From contig NC_086258.1 of NCBI RefSeq assembly GCF_021018805.1, positions 15,586,692 through 15,650,691 of the forward strand: a stretch of 64,000 bases of DNA. The letters run 5' to 3'. The notes under the pieces were generated by a model. It did not search any database. It saw only the letters and a program-made list of their open reading frames with translations, and was not told the DNA's origin. This document shows, piece by piece, positions 52,641 through 64,000 of this stretch. The stretch is from Prinia subflava. Lineage: Eukaryota > Chordata > Aves > Passeriformes > Cisticolidae. Numbering within the stretch: position 1 is the first letter of the stretch; every line of letters starts with the position of its first letter. The position numbers were made by a program, and so were the translations under genes.

Positions 52641-55600
52641 CTGAACTTAGCAGGTGTTCCCATATTAGGAAAGGGTTTGAGTTACACCCCTGATCTTATA
52701 AGGCAAAGAACCAGAAGCTTCGATGCTCTTTTCCCTATAATTTGCCCAGTTCCAACACAGAGGCACCTGTTGGTTTTGTAAGTTCTATAACTAAGAAGTC
52801 CATAATCACTGTAATAATTTCTTTAATGCTAAGCATGTAGACCCTTCCATTTTCTCTGGGGCAGATTCAAATTAACTATTTCCTGCAAGAAGAGATTTCT
52901 TCCACCTCCAACAGTTTCTTGCAATATCTGCAGTTTGTGACAATTACTGCAGTTATATAGAAAGAATTTGCACTTGTATGATATTGTGCAATCTAAAACA
53001 CATCAAAGGAACACTTCCTGTGCAATATACAAAGATCAAACTCATACTTCCAGTAATTTCTGGAAGAAAATAAACAAGCATTTTTCTATAAGGAACTATA
53101 GACTTCAGTATTTAGAGTTTGAAGCAAGAAATTATTCAGTAATTCAGATCTGGAGGGGATGTGAAGTAGAAAGAACATTAACTGATTAAGCAAGGATTTG
53201 CCCATTTGATTCATAAATAAATTTTGCTTATATGAAGCACGTTCTTTCCAATGCTCCAGAACTACAAATGCTTCAGAAGGGGAAGACTGAGACATGCCAT
53301 GTCTCAAACTGGGCCTCAGTGTTTCCTAGGCAGCTGTTGGACAGCACGGTGAAAAACAATACCCAAAGGTGGGAGGGCAGAGACACAAAGTACTCAGCTG
53401 TAAAATGAGCCCATTCTAATTATGCTAAAAGATCCTGTGTCTTCAAACAGATGAATGTCATTTACTGAATCACTCCTCCTTGAAGAAACTGCTTTCTAAT
53501 TATATTTTCTCTGGAGGAAGATCCATCTTCAACTGCTTATTTCTATTTTCATTGAAAAAGAGAATTATCTTTCAAGAAAAAAGAAGAGTGGAAATTAAGA
53601 CTTTACAATTCCTGGTTTATTTTTTTTTTCAAGAAGAGGGGATTGAAGGAAAATACTTTATTTAAAAGAAAGGAACTAGTCCATTCCTTCCTCATTGCCT
53701 TGTTAAAAATGGAGAAGGGCAGTCAAAAGGAAAATTGCCCATCTTCAGAGCTGTGTTAAAACATTGCTCTCCACTTTGCTGCATAAGGAGGAGCAGTCTT
53801 AGATGGCTGACACAGTCAGAAGTACACAGGAGTCAGAGCAGGTAGTGGTGATTTACAACAGCCTTAGCATTGTCTCAAAGGCCATAATGTCGGGGGTTTA
53901 GTCTGTTTGTCTTTATTGTTTTGTTCTGTGGGGATTTAGCTGTTTCAGTACTCATCAGGATTATATTTTAGAATCTCAGTGCTGTGCTGTCCAGTTTCAT
54001 GACTCACAGCATCTGTTACTGCATAGTGGCCAAAGGTCCTCAGAAATTATTAAAATTGACCAGAGAGAGAGAGAGAGGGATAATTCCCTTTTTGTCTGGT
54101 GCTGAATGCCACAGAGAAATGAAATAACACAAAGTCCAAGTCACTCACAAAGGTGGGGTGGGGGATTGTGAGGAAACAACATTAATAAGTGTAAAAAAGC
54201 CAAACAAACCTCTACTTTATACCCAGCACAGATTCTAAGAACAAATGAACATCTTCTCTGTGACCACTGAATATGTCATCATTTCATCCTCACTTTGTAG
54301 ACTTGGCTGAGAAACAACTTGAAAGTGAATACTGCCACACTCCCACTGTAACAGAAGCTGCATCCATATGATCTGTGCACAGAAAACACTTCGCTCACAG
54401 CTTTTATGGCTCCTGACAACCCTTAGAAGCCTCTGTGTTCCTAAAATGGACATGGGACAACGTGAGGCTGGAAATATAAAACATTTTGTGGGATTTAGTG
54501 CACCAGTTCACCCCCAGCAGTCTCTCTGGGGAGGAGAATATCAAAGGTCCAGAGAAGAGTCAGAATTATCTGAAGAACAGTTTAGAAGACAGACAAGAAC
54601 ATAATCTATCAATATAGCCCTCTAAACATTGTCCTGAAATTTTAAAGGTATATGATTGTATCTTTCTTTTTAATCTGAATTTTAAATCATATAATCATCA
54701 TCTTAGAGTGGCTTAGGATTTCATGAACAGACATTATTAGATATGGTTTTAAAGGTTGATTTAAGGGGTTGATTTTCCATCAATGAAAGCATGAACATGG
54801 GATATTTTAATAGAAAAAAAATTATTTTCCTTAGGATCACTGATGAGAAACTTAGAAGAATAAATGTTCCAGAGAATGAACACTCACATTATTATTATAA
54901 GTTCTAATATAATAGAACTGGTGAAGTATAGCAGACAGTGTGGTGCACTAACCCTGGTACAGCACAGCCATGGCAATGAGCCTGTTCTGCAAGTACAATA
55001 AAGCAGAAGCAGCAATCAGCTTCCCATGCAAAGTCTTCTTCTTGGCAGATACAGCGCAGGAAATATTTTAAATATGCAGACTGCTCACGAGTGTTCTCAT
55101 CTGCCTGGAGAGAAATTCATGACACCGTACATAACATATACATACACTCCGGGATGTGGACGATTCTCTTCAAAGTACACCATTTATTCCAGTATTTAGC
55201 TGATTAGGAGGGAAAAGACAGAACATTTTTGACAAATGTTAGTAATTTGCTGATTGCTGGATTTACTTACAGTGATGGCGAGTGTACTGAGTTGCTGCTG
55301 GAATTTTTCTACAAAGGACACCTTGATATGCTTCATTCATCTGGAACATGTGAAATGAATCACAAGGAACGGATGGAATTTTCAAGAGAAAAAGAAAACA
55401 ATAAAACGCCCACCATAAAAACTAATTCTCTATAAATAATCTCAATCAGGAAAACCTTTACCCCTGAGACAACCCAAGGCTGCTTTTTTAGTAGCTCTTT
55501 CCCTTGTGACAAGAGCAAACTTTCCCATGCCACAAATCATCCCCGTCCATCATTTTGATACAATCTGAAGGAAAGTCATCCTCCTGTCCCAATGTGTCTC

Positions 55601-58600
55601 ATTTTTTTCAGGCTCACATAGGGAAGTATTTGCATATTTGGTTGGTAAGACTTACTGAGTTTACAATCAACAGTTATGATCTTCGTGGCTGGTTTTTACA
55701 CTTCAGCTCAGCAATTTCATTTTTGTAGTTAAGTCCTTGCTTAATTGATTTCTCAAACCGAATCCATTTCTGGTTATGTTCTCCTTCTGGATCAGCTTCT
55801 GCAGTTACCATTGTGTTGGCAAGTTTGAATGACATCAGTTGCTGTAGAAGAAAGATTTTGGTCCTTCCAAAGAGGACACAGGATGGATCAGTAGAGTACT
55901 GCTGCTTATTCAGGAATTGAATATTTGTATTCTGTTTCCTTGATGGAATGGCCTTAACTTTGTGAATTAATCTGACTCAATCTTTTCTAGAAGCTGATTT
56001 TAACTAAGTGTGACTTCTGAAGAGGCTGTTTCCTACATGCTTCAGCAGCCTCCCTTAGTGGATCACATCTCTCATTAAGGTCATGGAACAAAACCAGTGC
56101 AGACCCATCATTAACAGCTCCCTAACTGTCATTCAGTTTCTTATTCCATTGCTATGGTTGCAACAATAGGAAAATGTTTGACTTCAAAGCAATATTCTTG
56201 TACTAATGCCTATCAAGCCTGTTTTGATTGCAGGTTAGAAAAAACAAATAGTTTTTCTTCAGTGGGAAATAACTCCATTTGCTATTGCTTTGGCCTTATG
56301 TACACTGCAAATAAAAGAACCAGCTAATGGCCAGGTTTTTAGGTGTTCTTTTCAGTTTTTGGTAGCTTGAGGGAAGATGAATTCTTTGCCAAGCCAGGAG
56401 ATTTGTATGCCTGGTGTGAGTTATTGACTGAATGAGTCTGCAGTGCACAAAGAATTCCAGTAATAAAAAGTTCATTCCCAGCTGATGTTATTGGTCATCC
56501 ATCTCGGGCAGATGCTGGGAGACAGGAACTGACACTGATGCTGGGAAATATTGTATCAGAAGAGTCTGAATGAGGATTTCAATATCCACAGAGATGGGAG
56601 GGGGACAAGAAAGGGGAAGGGAGCAGCCAGGCTTGCAGGCATTTGCTCAAGAAAATCATTTCTAGGTACATCACTGCAATATCCTATGATGATAACACAG
56701 AGGTAAATGATTAGTTCCTGCAATCATTGCAGGAGTGAGGATGACTTGCAGGCTGAACGGTAAATCCAAGACAGGATTGGTTCTGGGTTCTTTTTACACA
56801 CAACAGTGCAAAATGACAGCATTCCACTGGTTCTGTTGTTTTATAAAGGTCATAAAATGTTAGCCCAATACAGGGCCAAAGGAAATGAAGATTTGATCTG
56901 TAGTCTGCTTCTTGTAACACCAGAGGGCTGTTGCAGATCTCACCAGCACTCCTGTTTGGCATTTTTATTAAATTCAAGAAACAAATGTTACAAATTTGAC
57001 TTGGATTTTACCATTTTTAGCATTCCATTTGCTATAGGGTGAAGTTGGGCTGAAGTGTACTTGGCAAGATCTTATTGTATTGTATGTCGCAAGTAGAAGA
57101 GTTTAAAAATAGAAAAATATTTGCTTTGAACTATGAAAATGTGTTGCTTTCCTCTTGCTCTCCTAGAAATAACTCTGAAGTATTATTCCTACTCTAGTTC
57201 CAAGCTATGTAATTCAATTAACTGAAAAACAAAGACAAAAAAGTATTACTTCTTATGGTGTACTTTCACCAGGGAAATTAAGACAGATATCTAAATTACA
57301 TAAAACTGATTATACTAAGAGACTGTCACAAATGTCTTACAAAAATATGAGTGACTGCTTTTGGCAGCAGCATTTCATCCTTTGTCAATAAAAGAAAGCA
57401 GTTTTAAAATATCACATTTTGCTATGATACACAATTTATCAAACTACTTCATCTCCGTGAGATAGGCCATGAAGCAGCTATTCAGTTGCTTCAGTAAAAA
57501 AGCATAAATAAGAACTCATAGGTTTGATCCAAAGTAAAGACATGAGAGAAAATGTCATTTGTTTCATTTTTACTTTGAGACATGTTTGAAAACAAAAACA
57601 AAAAAACACCTTTGAATCCTTAAAAAAATTTAAATTTTAATTTAAACTTATAAATTTGCCTTCAGGGTAAAGAAAAAGAAATAAAAAGAGAACGGTTAAA
57701 GATTTCAGTTGAATGATGCTCATGCTGCTTACATTCAGTTTATCACCTTGCTCTAGAATATACTTTAAAAAAGAACACTATAGCTGAGGGAGTTTTCCCA
57801 ATACTGTCCAAAATGATGAATAATTATCCTAACCTTTCCAGTTCCTGAGCAGCATCTCTATCTGGATGAAAAGTAATGGGTTTTAAATGAGAGAAATGCA
57901 GAAAAGATTTTTTCATGAGTCTTCTCCTGCAGATATTTTGACTCTACATTGTTCATGCCTGTTGTGAGCCATGCTTGAAGTTCTCTTTACACATTTTGAA
58001 ATACCGGTCCAAATTTCAAATCAAAGGTCTTGTGGACTCTGATTTCGATCAAGTTTTGAACTATTTCAGCATGAATATTTTTGTTTAATTTCAACTTTCC
58101 TCCTACTGCAGCAGTAACAATTACAGCCATCAATAAACATGAAATACTCCGTGCTGACAGCCAAAGTTATTTTAGTCACATTCTACTTAACTGCACTCAG
58201 AGTCCATGCAGTTCAAATGTGTTTTTCCTTTGGCAGCCTTTTTTTTGTGGTTCAGAATAATTTCCCACCAAGTGTTTTATCAGCATCCAGAAGCTGGTCT
58301 CATAAAGCAAAACTTTAATTATAATTCTTTTCATTATGAGTCGAGGGACTAAATATTGACCAAGAAATTGCCTTAGTCTTGATTTTTGACAAATTTTTCC
58401 CATATGATCTCAGGAAAACCTTGATGGGAAACCATCTGTAAGCCACCTGAGAGTTCTGGGGGTATTATTTAATAGAGGGAAAGACAACCCTACCCTGCCT
58501 AGGGATTATTGGCTCACGGAATAACCCCTCTGCTCTGATGTTATCTCACTTTCTTAGCACAGCTTCTTTCATGCGTTTTGCCTGATTTTGGAGTTTTTCA

Positions 58601-58797
58601 TTGTTGCAGCGTTACTTTACTCCATATAAGCCACAAACAGATCACAGGGCCTGACCAAAAGCCATCACGTCACTGCACAGAATCCTAAAATACTGTGAGC
58701 AGCAGATAGGAAATCTAATCTTTTAATCTCCTGCTTCCACGTGTTGTAACACAATTCTGCCTTTGAGCTGTTGGGCCGATGCTGGGTCTGGCACACA
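52641..58797. other. Non-coding AT-rich DNA
   Basis: Unique sequence with a GA microsatellite at 54062-54077 and a partial CTCF-like core at 56917-56930. The part at about 57340-57490 looks like candidate conserved non-coding DNA but this is only an impression. No gene was recognised. Confidence 0.6.
54062..54077. repeat. (AG)n microsatellite
   Basis: Eight perfect AG units in a row. Confidence 0.9.
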
Positions 58798-58811
58798 GCA
58801 CTAGAGGGCAG
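58798..58811 (+). promoter_or_regulatory. CTCF-like core motif
   Basis: GCACTAGAGGGCAG matches the vertebrate CTCF core (CCASYAGRKGGCRS) at 13 of 14 positions, differing only at the first base. It lies about 150 bp upstream of the 623-bp solo LTR, in a moderately GC-rich patch. Binding is not shown by sequence alone. Confidence 0.42.
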
Positions 58812-58963
58812 TCCCATATTGCACTTCCAGGGAAACCATCCCCTCCCAGACACCTCTGATCCAGCCAGGAACTGAAAAAAACCCTGGGCAGGTGAGAACC
58901 AAAGCAAAGCTGCACTGTCCTAGTGCAGGACTTCACCCTGTGCAGGCAGTTGCAGACTGGAAT

Positions 58964-59586
58964 TGTGAAAAAGTCATATTGTGTGGCTCTACGCAGATAT
59001 TTACTATATGTAATATGCTAAGTAGAAAAGTTATACTGTATTAACATTAGAATAATGTAGTGAAAATAGTTTTGTAATTAACAATAAGTTGTAGTATAAG
59101 AGAAGCTGTGTATGTGTGTGATACTTTTTTTTGCTTAAGAAGAAAAATTCCTTAGCACAGAGATAACATTCACAGAGGCCCCTAAACCTTCTAGTGAAGA
59201 AGAATTTATGGCCTCTTATCCACAGAACCTAACTTTCTCAAGGACGTATACTCTCATGCGTTTTTTTTAATTAACAGAAAGCTTTTGTGACAAGAAACTG
59301 CTGAAAATGACTTGTTTTATGTAAGATACGAATAGTCATAAACCGAGGGCTTAAAAAAGAAAACTTCTCTTTGTTCTGGGCCCTTCTCCTTCCTAACCTT
59401 TGTGTAGAAGGGAGGGGGGACAGTAGTCCCGGGCTACCTTCTTTGCTCTTACTGTCTCATAAATTGTCCTACTCTAAACTGTTTAACTTTTATTATTGTA
59501 TGTGTATTACTAATTTTTTTATATAACCATTATTATTTTTATTAAATTTCCAAAAATCACAAAGCGAGTAATTGGCATTTATTACA
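58964..59586 (+). mobile_element. Solo LTR, 623 bp, with 5-bp target duplication
   Basis: The element begins TGTGAAAAAGTCATATTG and ends GTAATTGGCATTTATTACA, with TG...CA termini. The bases GGAAT precede it (58959-58963) and follow it (59587-59591). A TATA-like TTAAAAAAG at 59351-59359 and a polyadenylation-type ATTAAA at 59541-59546 give plus orientation and a long U3. A pyrimidine-rich and then G-rich stretch (about 59380-59435) lies between them. A 5-base duplication is typical of the ERV3/ERVL class, so that class is inferred. There is no primer-binding site, coding region or second LTR, so this is a solo LTR left by recombination. Confidence 0.85.
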
Positions 59587-59591
59587 GGAAT

Positions 59592-62500
59592 TAATATATC
59601 TAAGAACAAGGTTGGCAGTTCATCGTTTTGCTGAGTTTAATTATTTGGGGGAGACTTCAAACTTCCAGCTGCCAGATCTCAGGGTGTACTTGGTTTTTGA
59701 GCATTTTTGCAGTACTCACAGCTAGGGCACCAGTAAACAAATATTCAAAGATGCCTGTGACCACATGGGATGTGTTTTGTGTACACACATATGTGTTGGA
59801 GTAAGGAGGGATTTAATGAGATTTTAAAGGTAGTGCATTGAGGTTTCTGATTCAATTCACTGAGACAGTAAAACTGCATGGTAAAAATTATGTATAATAT
59901 TTGCAGCAGAATTTACCTCTGTGGATGATTCTCACATAAACCTGAGTGAGGTCCTTCCTAGGAACTGAGAGTCCCAACTCAGAGTCTGCCTCAGTGCTTT
60001 CTTCAGTGATGGCCAGATCCTATTTTTTCTTCATATACAAAAGTGTTAGAAATGCACTTTAGTCTCTGAATAGCATGAATTAGGAAAGCACTTGGTTTTT
60101 TATAGCTAAATAAAATTTGTTTTTTCATTTTTTTTCCCAGTGTTTTTCCAAAGCTTCAGGAAAGTATCAGGAAAAAGGAAACCAAATGCTGATGTGACTT
60201 CTCAGATTAAAAAAAAAAAAAAAGGTACTGTGTCTGCATTGCTCCTGTTGTCCCTGCACAGACCAGTGAGCACTGTGTGCCCGGTGGTGCCCTTGATGTC
60301 ACATGGTACTTGTGGCCCTTTGCAAATGCTTTGATATTCCTTCCTGGCTCTCCTGTGTTTGGGTACCCAGTTTCCTGTAGTCTTTCCTCACTACTGAGCT
60401 CTATTTACTGCCCTTTTCCAGGTGCTGCTTTGCCCTCAGTTACTTCCCATGCATGCCTTTCTGTGCCGAGGTATTTCTGCTTTCCTTCCCCCGTGCCACA
60501 TTCCAGAGTCAGTGATCCTGCTGCCAGCTGACTCACCAGGCTGGCGGATGCAAGGTCATGCAGTAAGACAACCAGGCTGCCAATTTAGAACATCACCCAC
60601 TGGATCAGAACACGGCAGTTTTGTTTGTCAGCATCCTCAAATTATCACTATCTGCTCTCTGAAGTCCATTAAGTAACGATCGTATTCCCTGCAGACATGG
60701 TCGTGTCTCTGGGTAACTACTGAAGCCAAATTTTGGGTAATACTACAGATATTTATTTCTACCCTGCAGTGCCCTTTTGGTTCCCACACTGTGGTGCTCC
60801 AATTCATTCCAAGTTTATGAGGCAGCATCATCAACACTTTGAAGAGATGGATATTTCTGTACCTTGTGCAGCCACCCTTCATCACAGGCAGAATCCATCC
60901 AGGGGAAAGGAGGCAGGATCCTTCCAAAGGATTCCTTCCTTCTAAAGGAAGTAGAGATTTGGAGCAAAGCCAGCGTTAAAACTCCTTAAGCAGTGTGAGA
61001 AGGGATGAGTGTCAAGTGCTGCCCATGCCACACAGCTGTGAGAGGAGGAGGGGGTTATTTGCTTCTGCAGGTTTAATACTTTGCCTCTGTTTTATCCAGA
61101 GTATTAACTGCTCTGCAGCAGTGGAAAATGCTGATAGTAGTTGAAAAAGGTTAAATTATTTCACAAAAGTAAAAATACTATTTTCCTCATTTTTGATGAC
61201 AATTGGAGCATTGTGCCCATTTTCTGCCCAAAGCTGAAGATTTATTTTCCTTGCTGCTGTATCTTTCTTAACATCTTTCTCTAGCTCCACTTTATTTTTA
61301 GTAATTAATAATTAAAAAGGGTGAGGAAAATGAGGTGGGGAAAGCTTAAGTATTTTGTACTTGCATTCGAAACAAATCCAATAACTATTTTTAATGTATG
61401 TTTTAAAACCAAGTGAAAAGTTAGAACTTATTTATTCATGTAGTCTACCATATTACAGATTTCCCCAACACTTGAAAAAAAGTAATTGCTGTTTGTGGGA
61501 CAATGTAGGTGAGGTAGACAAAAACACGATTTTGCTTGATAAACAGCAACTGACAGAGTGGAATCCAAAGTGAAAGGCTCAATATTTGTCCTTTTAACCC
61601 ACCTAAAAGCCTGTGACATCAGAATAAGCTTCTACAGCATTTGCAATTTCCTCTGATATCCCCAGTAAAGCAGAGGAACTGTGTGGATGTTTCACTACCA
61701 AAAATAGACCCCACAGTCCAAGCCTGCTGGGATTTCATTCCTTTGATCTCTGCTGGGAAACCATTGAAGGTGTTTTACTGAAACTCCCATTCTGAGGAGT
61801 TAAAAAGGAACTGTTTTTATTTTCCTCCTTGTTTGCAGCTGTAAGCAACAAACTTACTCCCAAACAAAATAATATTTGAGTTGGAACCTCTGCACAAGGA
61901 AAAGGTGGAGCAATGCAGACTAATAGATATTTTTTTTGGCCTTTCAAAATATCAGAAGAAAACAGGAAACAGCAAAAATTGAAGTTATCTTATCTAGAAT
62001 GCCCTAAGAACTTCATGTTTCCATTAGTACCACTGGGCTAAACTAACACAGTTTTGCAGCTTTACAAATCAGAAGACAGTCCCATTTCCTGGGACTTAGG
62101 CAAACATTTGTGTTCCTTCATTACTTGGCCCAGAAAACCAAAACATGCAATTTGCATATTTCAAAATATCTCTCTGCTAAATGGAAAAAGATACTAATGC
62201 CCCTGAAAAACTGCCCTGTTGTTTAAATGGAAGATTTTATTATAAAATATACTGAATATGCTTTATTACATAATTTTAAACAAAAACCATAGTCTGTTTT
62301 CAGAATGCTCTTGCCTTGCTTAACACTGACCAACACAATTTCATATTTACTACTGTCATTTCAGTCCAATTTTTATTCCTCCCCCGCATTTTTTTTTTTG
62401 ATTTCAACAGTTACAAATTCCAAAAGCAGTAATTCCTATTCCCACATAAATACAGATCCACAGATCCAAATACGTATTTTGGGAGGGCAACCATGAACCC

Positions 62501-64000
62501 ATGCAAGATTTTTATAATACATTAAAATAATAGATGGGCAGAAGATGATCCTTGAGAGTGATGTTTGTGCTCCCTTTGGAGCAGGAAGCAGGGCCAGGTT
62601 GGTAGCTCAGTGGGCTACGATGTCAGAGGGTCAGATCACACCCTGGGATTTGGGCTCATCCCAAATGTTGACACAGTATTGAAAGGGGAAGGGAAAGGGG
62701 AAGGCATGTGACAGTAAAGGACATTGTATTCAGCAGTAAATGTCAATTGGAAATGTCCATCATTGGGCTGGGGACAGCAAAGTCCACCGTGGGATCAACA
62801 CAACGATTTGTTCTTCTGTTCTTCTAAATAATGAATTGGGCTGGTAATAAGCCCAACTTTGAAGTGCTACATTAACAAATGGCATGAGAAGGGGGTTTCA
62901 TGTGTTATAACCCTGTGCACCAGAATTCAAAATGTGTGGTGACTTAACAACTTTCACTGCAGGTAAATTCCTACTCAAGCTATAAAGGCTGACATGATAT
63001 ATGTATAATTTATGGAAGATGAGTATTTAATCAGTCATTAATAATGCTCTAAAATTATTTAAGAATGTCTTTTCATCCAAAGACTGAAAATATCAACTCT
63101 TACTAGTCACAATCTTCCATTTAGATATGAAGCTGACACAACGCTGGAACTTTTCTTCCCTAGTAATACAAGTTGGGTGTAGTAACCCAGACTGAAGTGT
63201 CACTGCATATTTATGTTACTTTAAAAGCCCACAGGGAACCAAAGATAAGATCTGATGTTGCTTTCATCTCACATCATTGCTTAGTTGCTTGTAAACGGTG
63301 GAAAAACTGGTTTTAGCATCTGCTGTTTAATCAAACGTGTTTTAATTTAGAAAGTTGTGCACAGCACAAGAAGCTGCCTGTGCAATGGTTTCAGCATGGA
63401 TATGTGAGCAGAGACCGTGTGTGCCACACACTCAGTGCGGGGTCTGTAGGAAATCAGATTTTCAGTGCACTGACAATGGATCCATTCAGCCTCCTGAACT
63501 CTCAGCCTCGGTGTCTCAGCACACTGCACACACAGGGATACTCTGTCCTGGTGACAAGTAACTAAGACAAAGTGGATTCATGATTATAAAATGCTTTCAG
63601 TCTTTCTCCTGCTTTCATTTCCTTAAAGACTAAACAAAATTATAGTTTGTCTGGAGAAAAAGAACAAAAAAATGACCTCTTTTGTACATGAGTCCTCTCT
63701 GTGCACATACTCAGCTCGCTAGGTACACATTGCTTGTAAACATTTCAACTCAAATTGTAAGGTAGATTAACAATTACAGGTAAGTTTTGGAGTATTGTGG
63801 CAGAGAGCTCAGTTTTGTTCAGAAAGAACTGGTAATTAATTAATTTGCATCATTGTTCCAGGAAGATCCATCCTCAGATAGTCCCTTTTTAAAATTTTGT
63901 TATATCATGTTGTATAACACTGTAATATTCAATCCAAGTCAAAGACATTGAAAAATGCCTGAACTGCTGTCAGAACACAAGAATCCTGCTTAGTTCTAAT
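59592..64000. other. Non-coding AT-rich DNA
   Basis: Unique sequence with a 15-A tract at 60209-60223, a GC-richer part at about 60230-60640, and a purine simple repeat (AAAGGGGAAGGG type) near 62681-62704. Open frames are short and unrecognised. Confidence 0.6.
62594..62646 (+). other. tRNA-like fragment, possible SINE remnant
   Basis: TAGCTCAGTGGG at 62603-62614 matches the pol III A-box pattern (TRGCNNAGYNGG) fully. GGGT (62628-62631) can pair with ACCC (62640-62643) around a CAGATCAC loop, as a T arm would, and CCAGG (62594) can pair with CCTGG (62642). The span is about 53 bases, too short for a complete tRNA, and the B box is poor. A decayed tRNA-derived SINE head or chance are both possible. 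Confidence 0.3.

Noticed and set aside
53310..53420. MIR-like words GCCTCAGTGTTTCCT and CTGTAAAATGAGCC
   Set aside because: The words are about 80 bases apart where they should be nearly adjacent, so the match is probably chance.
60130..60223. Processed pseudogene ending in a 15-A tail
   Set aside because: No coding similarity was recognised upstream and no flanking target duplication was found.

Overview
The window looks like non-coding DNA from a bird nuclear genome, either intergenic or deep-intronic. The sequence is AT-rich and CpG-poor. It carries a CR1 LINE 3' end in the form typical of birds, two compact solo LTRs of endogenous retroviruses, and several old amniote repeats (MIR/CORE-type SINEs and an inverted-repeat DNA element). 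LTR richness fits a passerine, but species is an inference. I found no protein-coding gene, exon chain, rRNA or functional tRNA that I can support. The open frames are short, lack recognisable domains, and are no more than AT-rich DNA and repeats would give by chance.

Layout. 1-7.6 kb: unique AT-rich DNA, a 28-bp tandem duplication (2.77 kb), a weak pseudogene-like frame (4.1-4.5 kb, minus) and a GC-richer block (6.4-6.8 kb). 7.66-8.8 kb: a decayed palindromic repeat and an old SINE. 10.82-12.20 kb: the most conspicuous object, a 13-bp satellite of 105 in-phase units whose variants sit mainly at one CpG and which shows higher-order repetition. 12.89-13.07 kb: an ancient 185-bp element with 32-bp terminal inverted repeats. 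16.7 and 19.0 kb: small tandem duplications. 18.43 kb: CR1 end. 24.24 kb: MIR. 25.7 and 29.5 kb: two copies of a 223-bp direct repeat, 9 mismatches apart. 28.2 kb: SINE head. 31.97 kb: LTR fragment on the minus strand. 35.38-35.74 kb: 370-bp solo LTR with a 6-bp target duplication. 40.97-41.11 kb: perfect 16-bp inverted repeat. 45.89-46.18 kb: second minisatellite. 51.66 kb: a dense CpG cluster. 52.5 kb: possible MIR. 58.80 kb: CTCF-like motif. 58.96-59.59 kb: 623-bp solo LTR with a 5-bp target duplication. 62.6 kb: tRNA-like fragment.

No genes work together here. The story is one of repeat turnover: two LTR insertions that recombined to solo LTRs, satellite expansion, local duplication, and fossils of amniote repeats. 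I see no previously undescribed gene system. The items most worth a second look are the phase-perfect 13-bp array, the 223-bp duplication, the two bounded solo LTRs, and the isolated CpG cluster. Repeat family names rest on recalled consensus patterns and were not searched.
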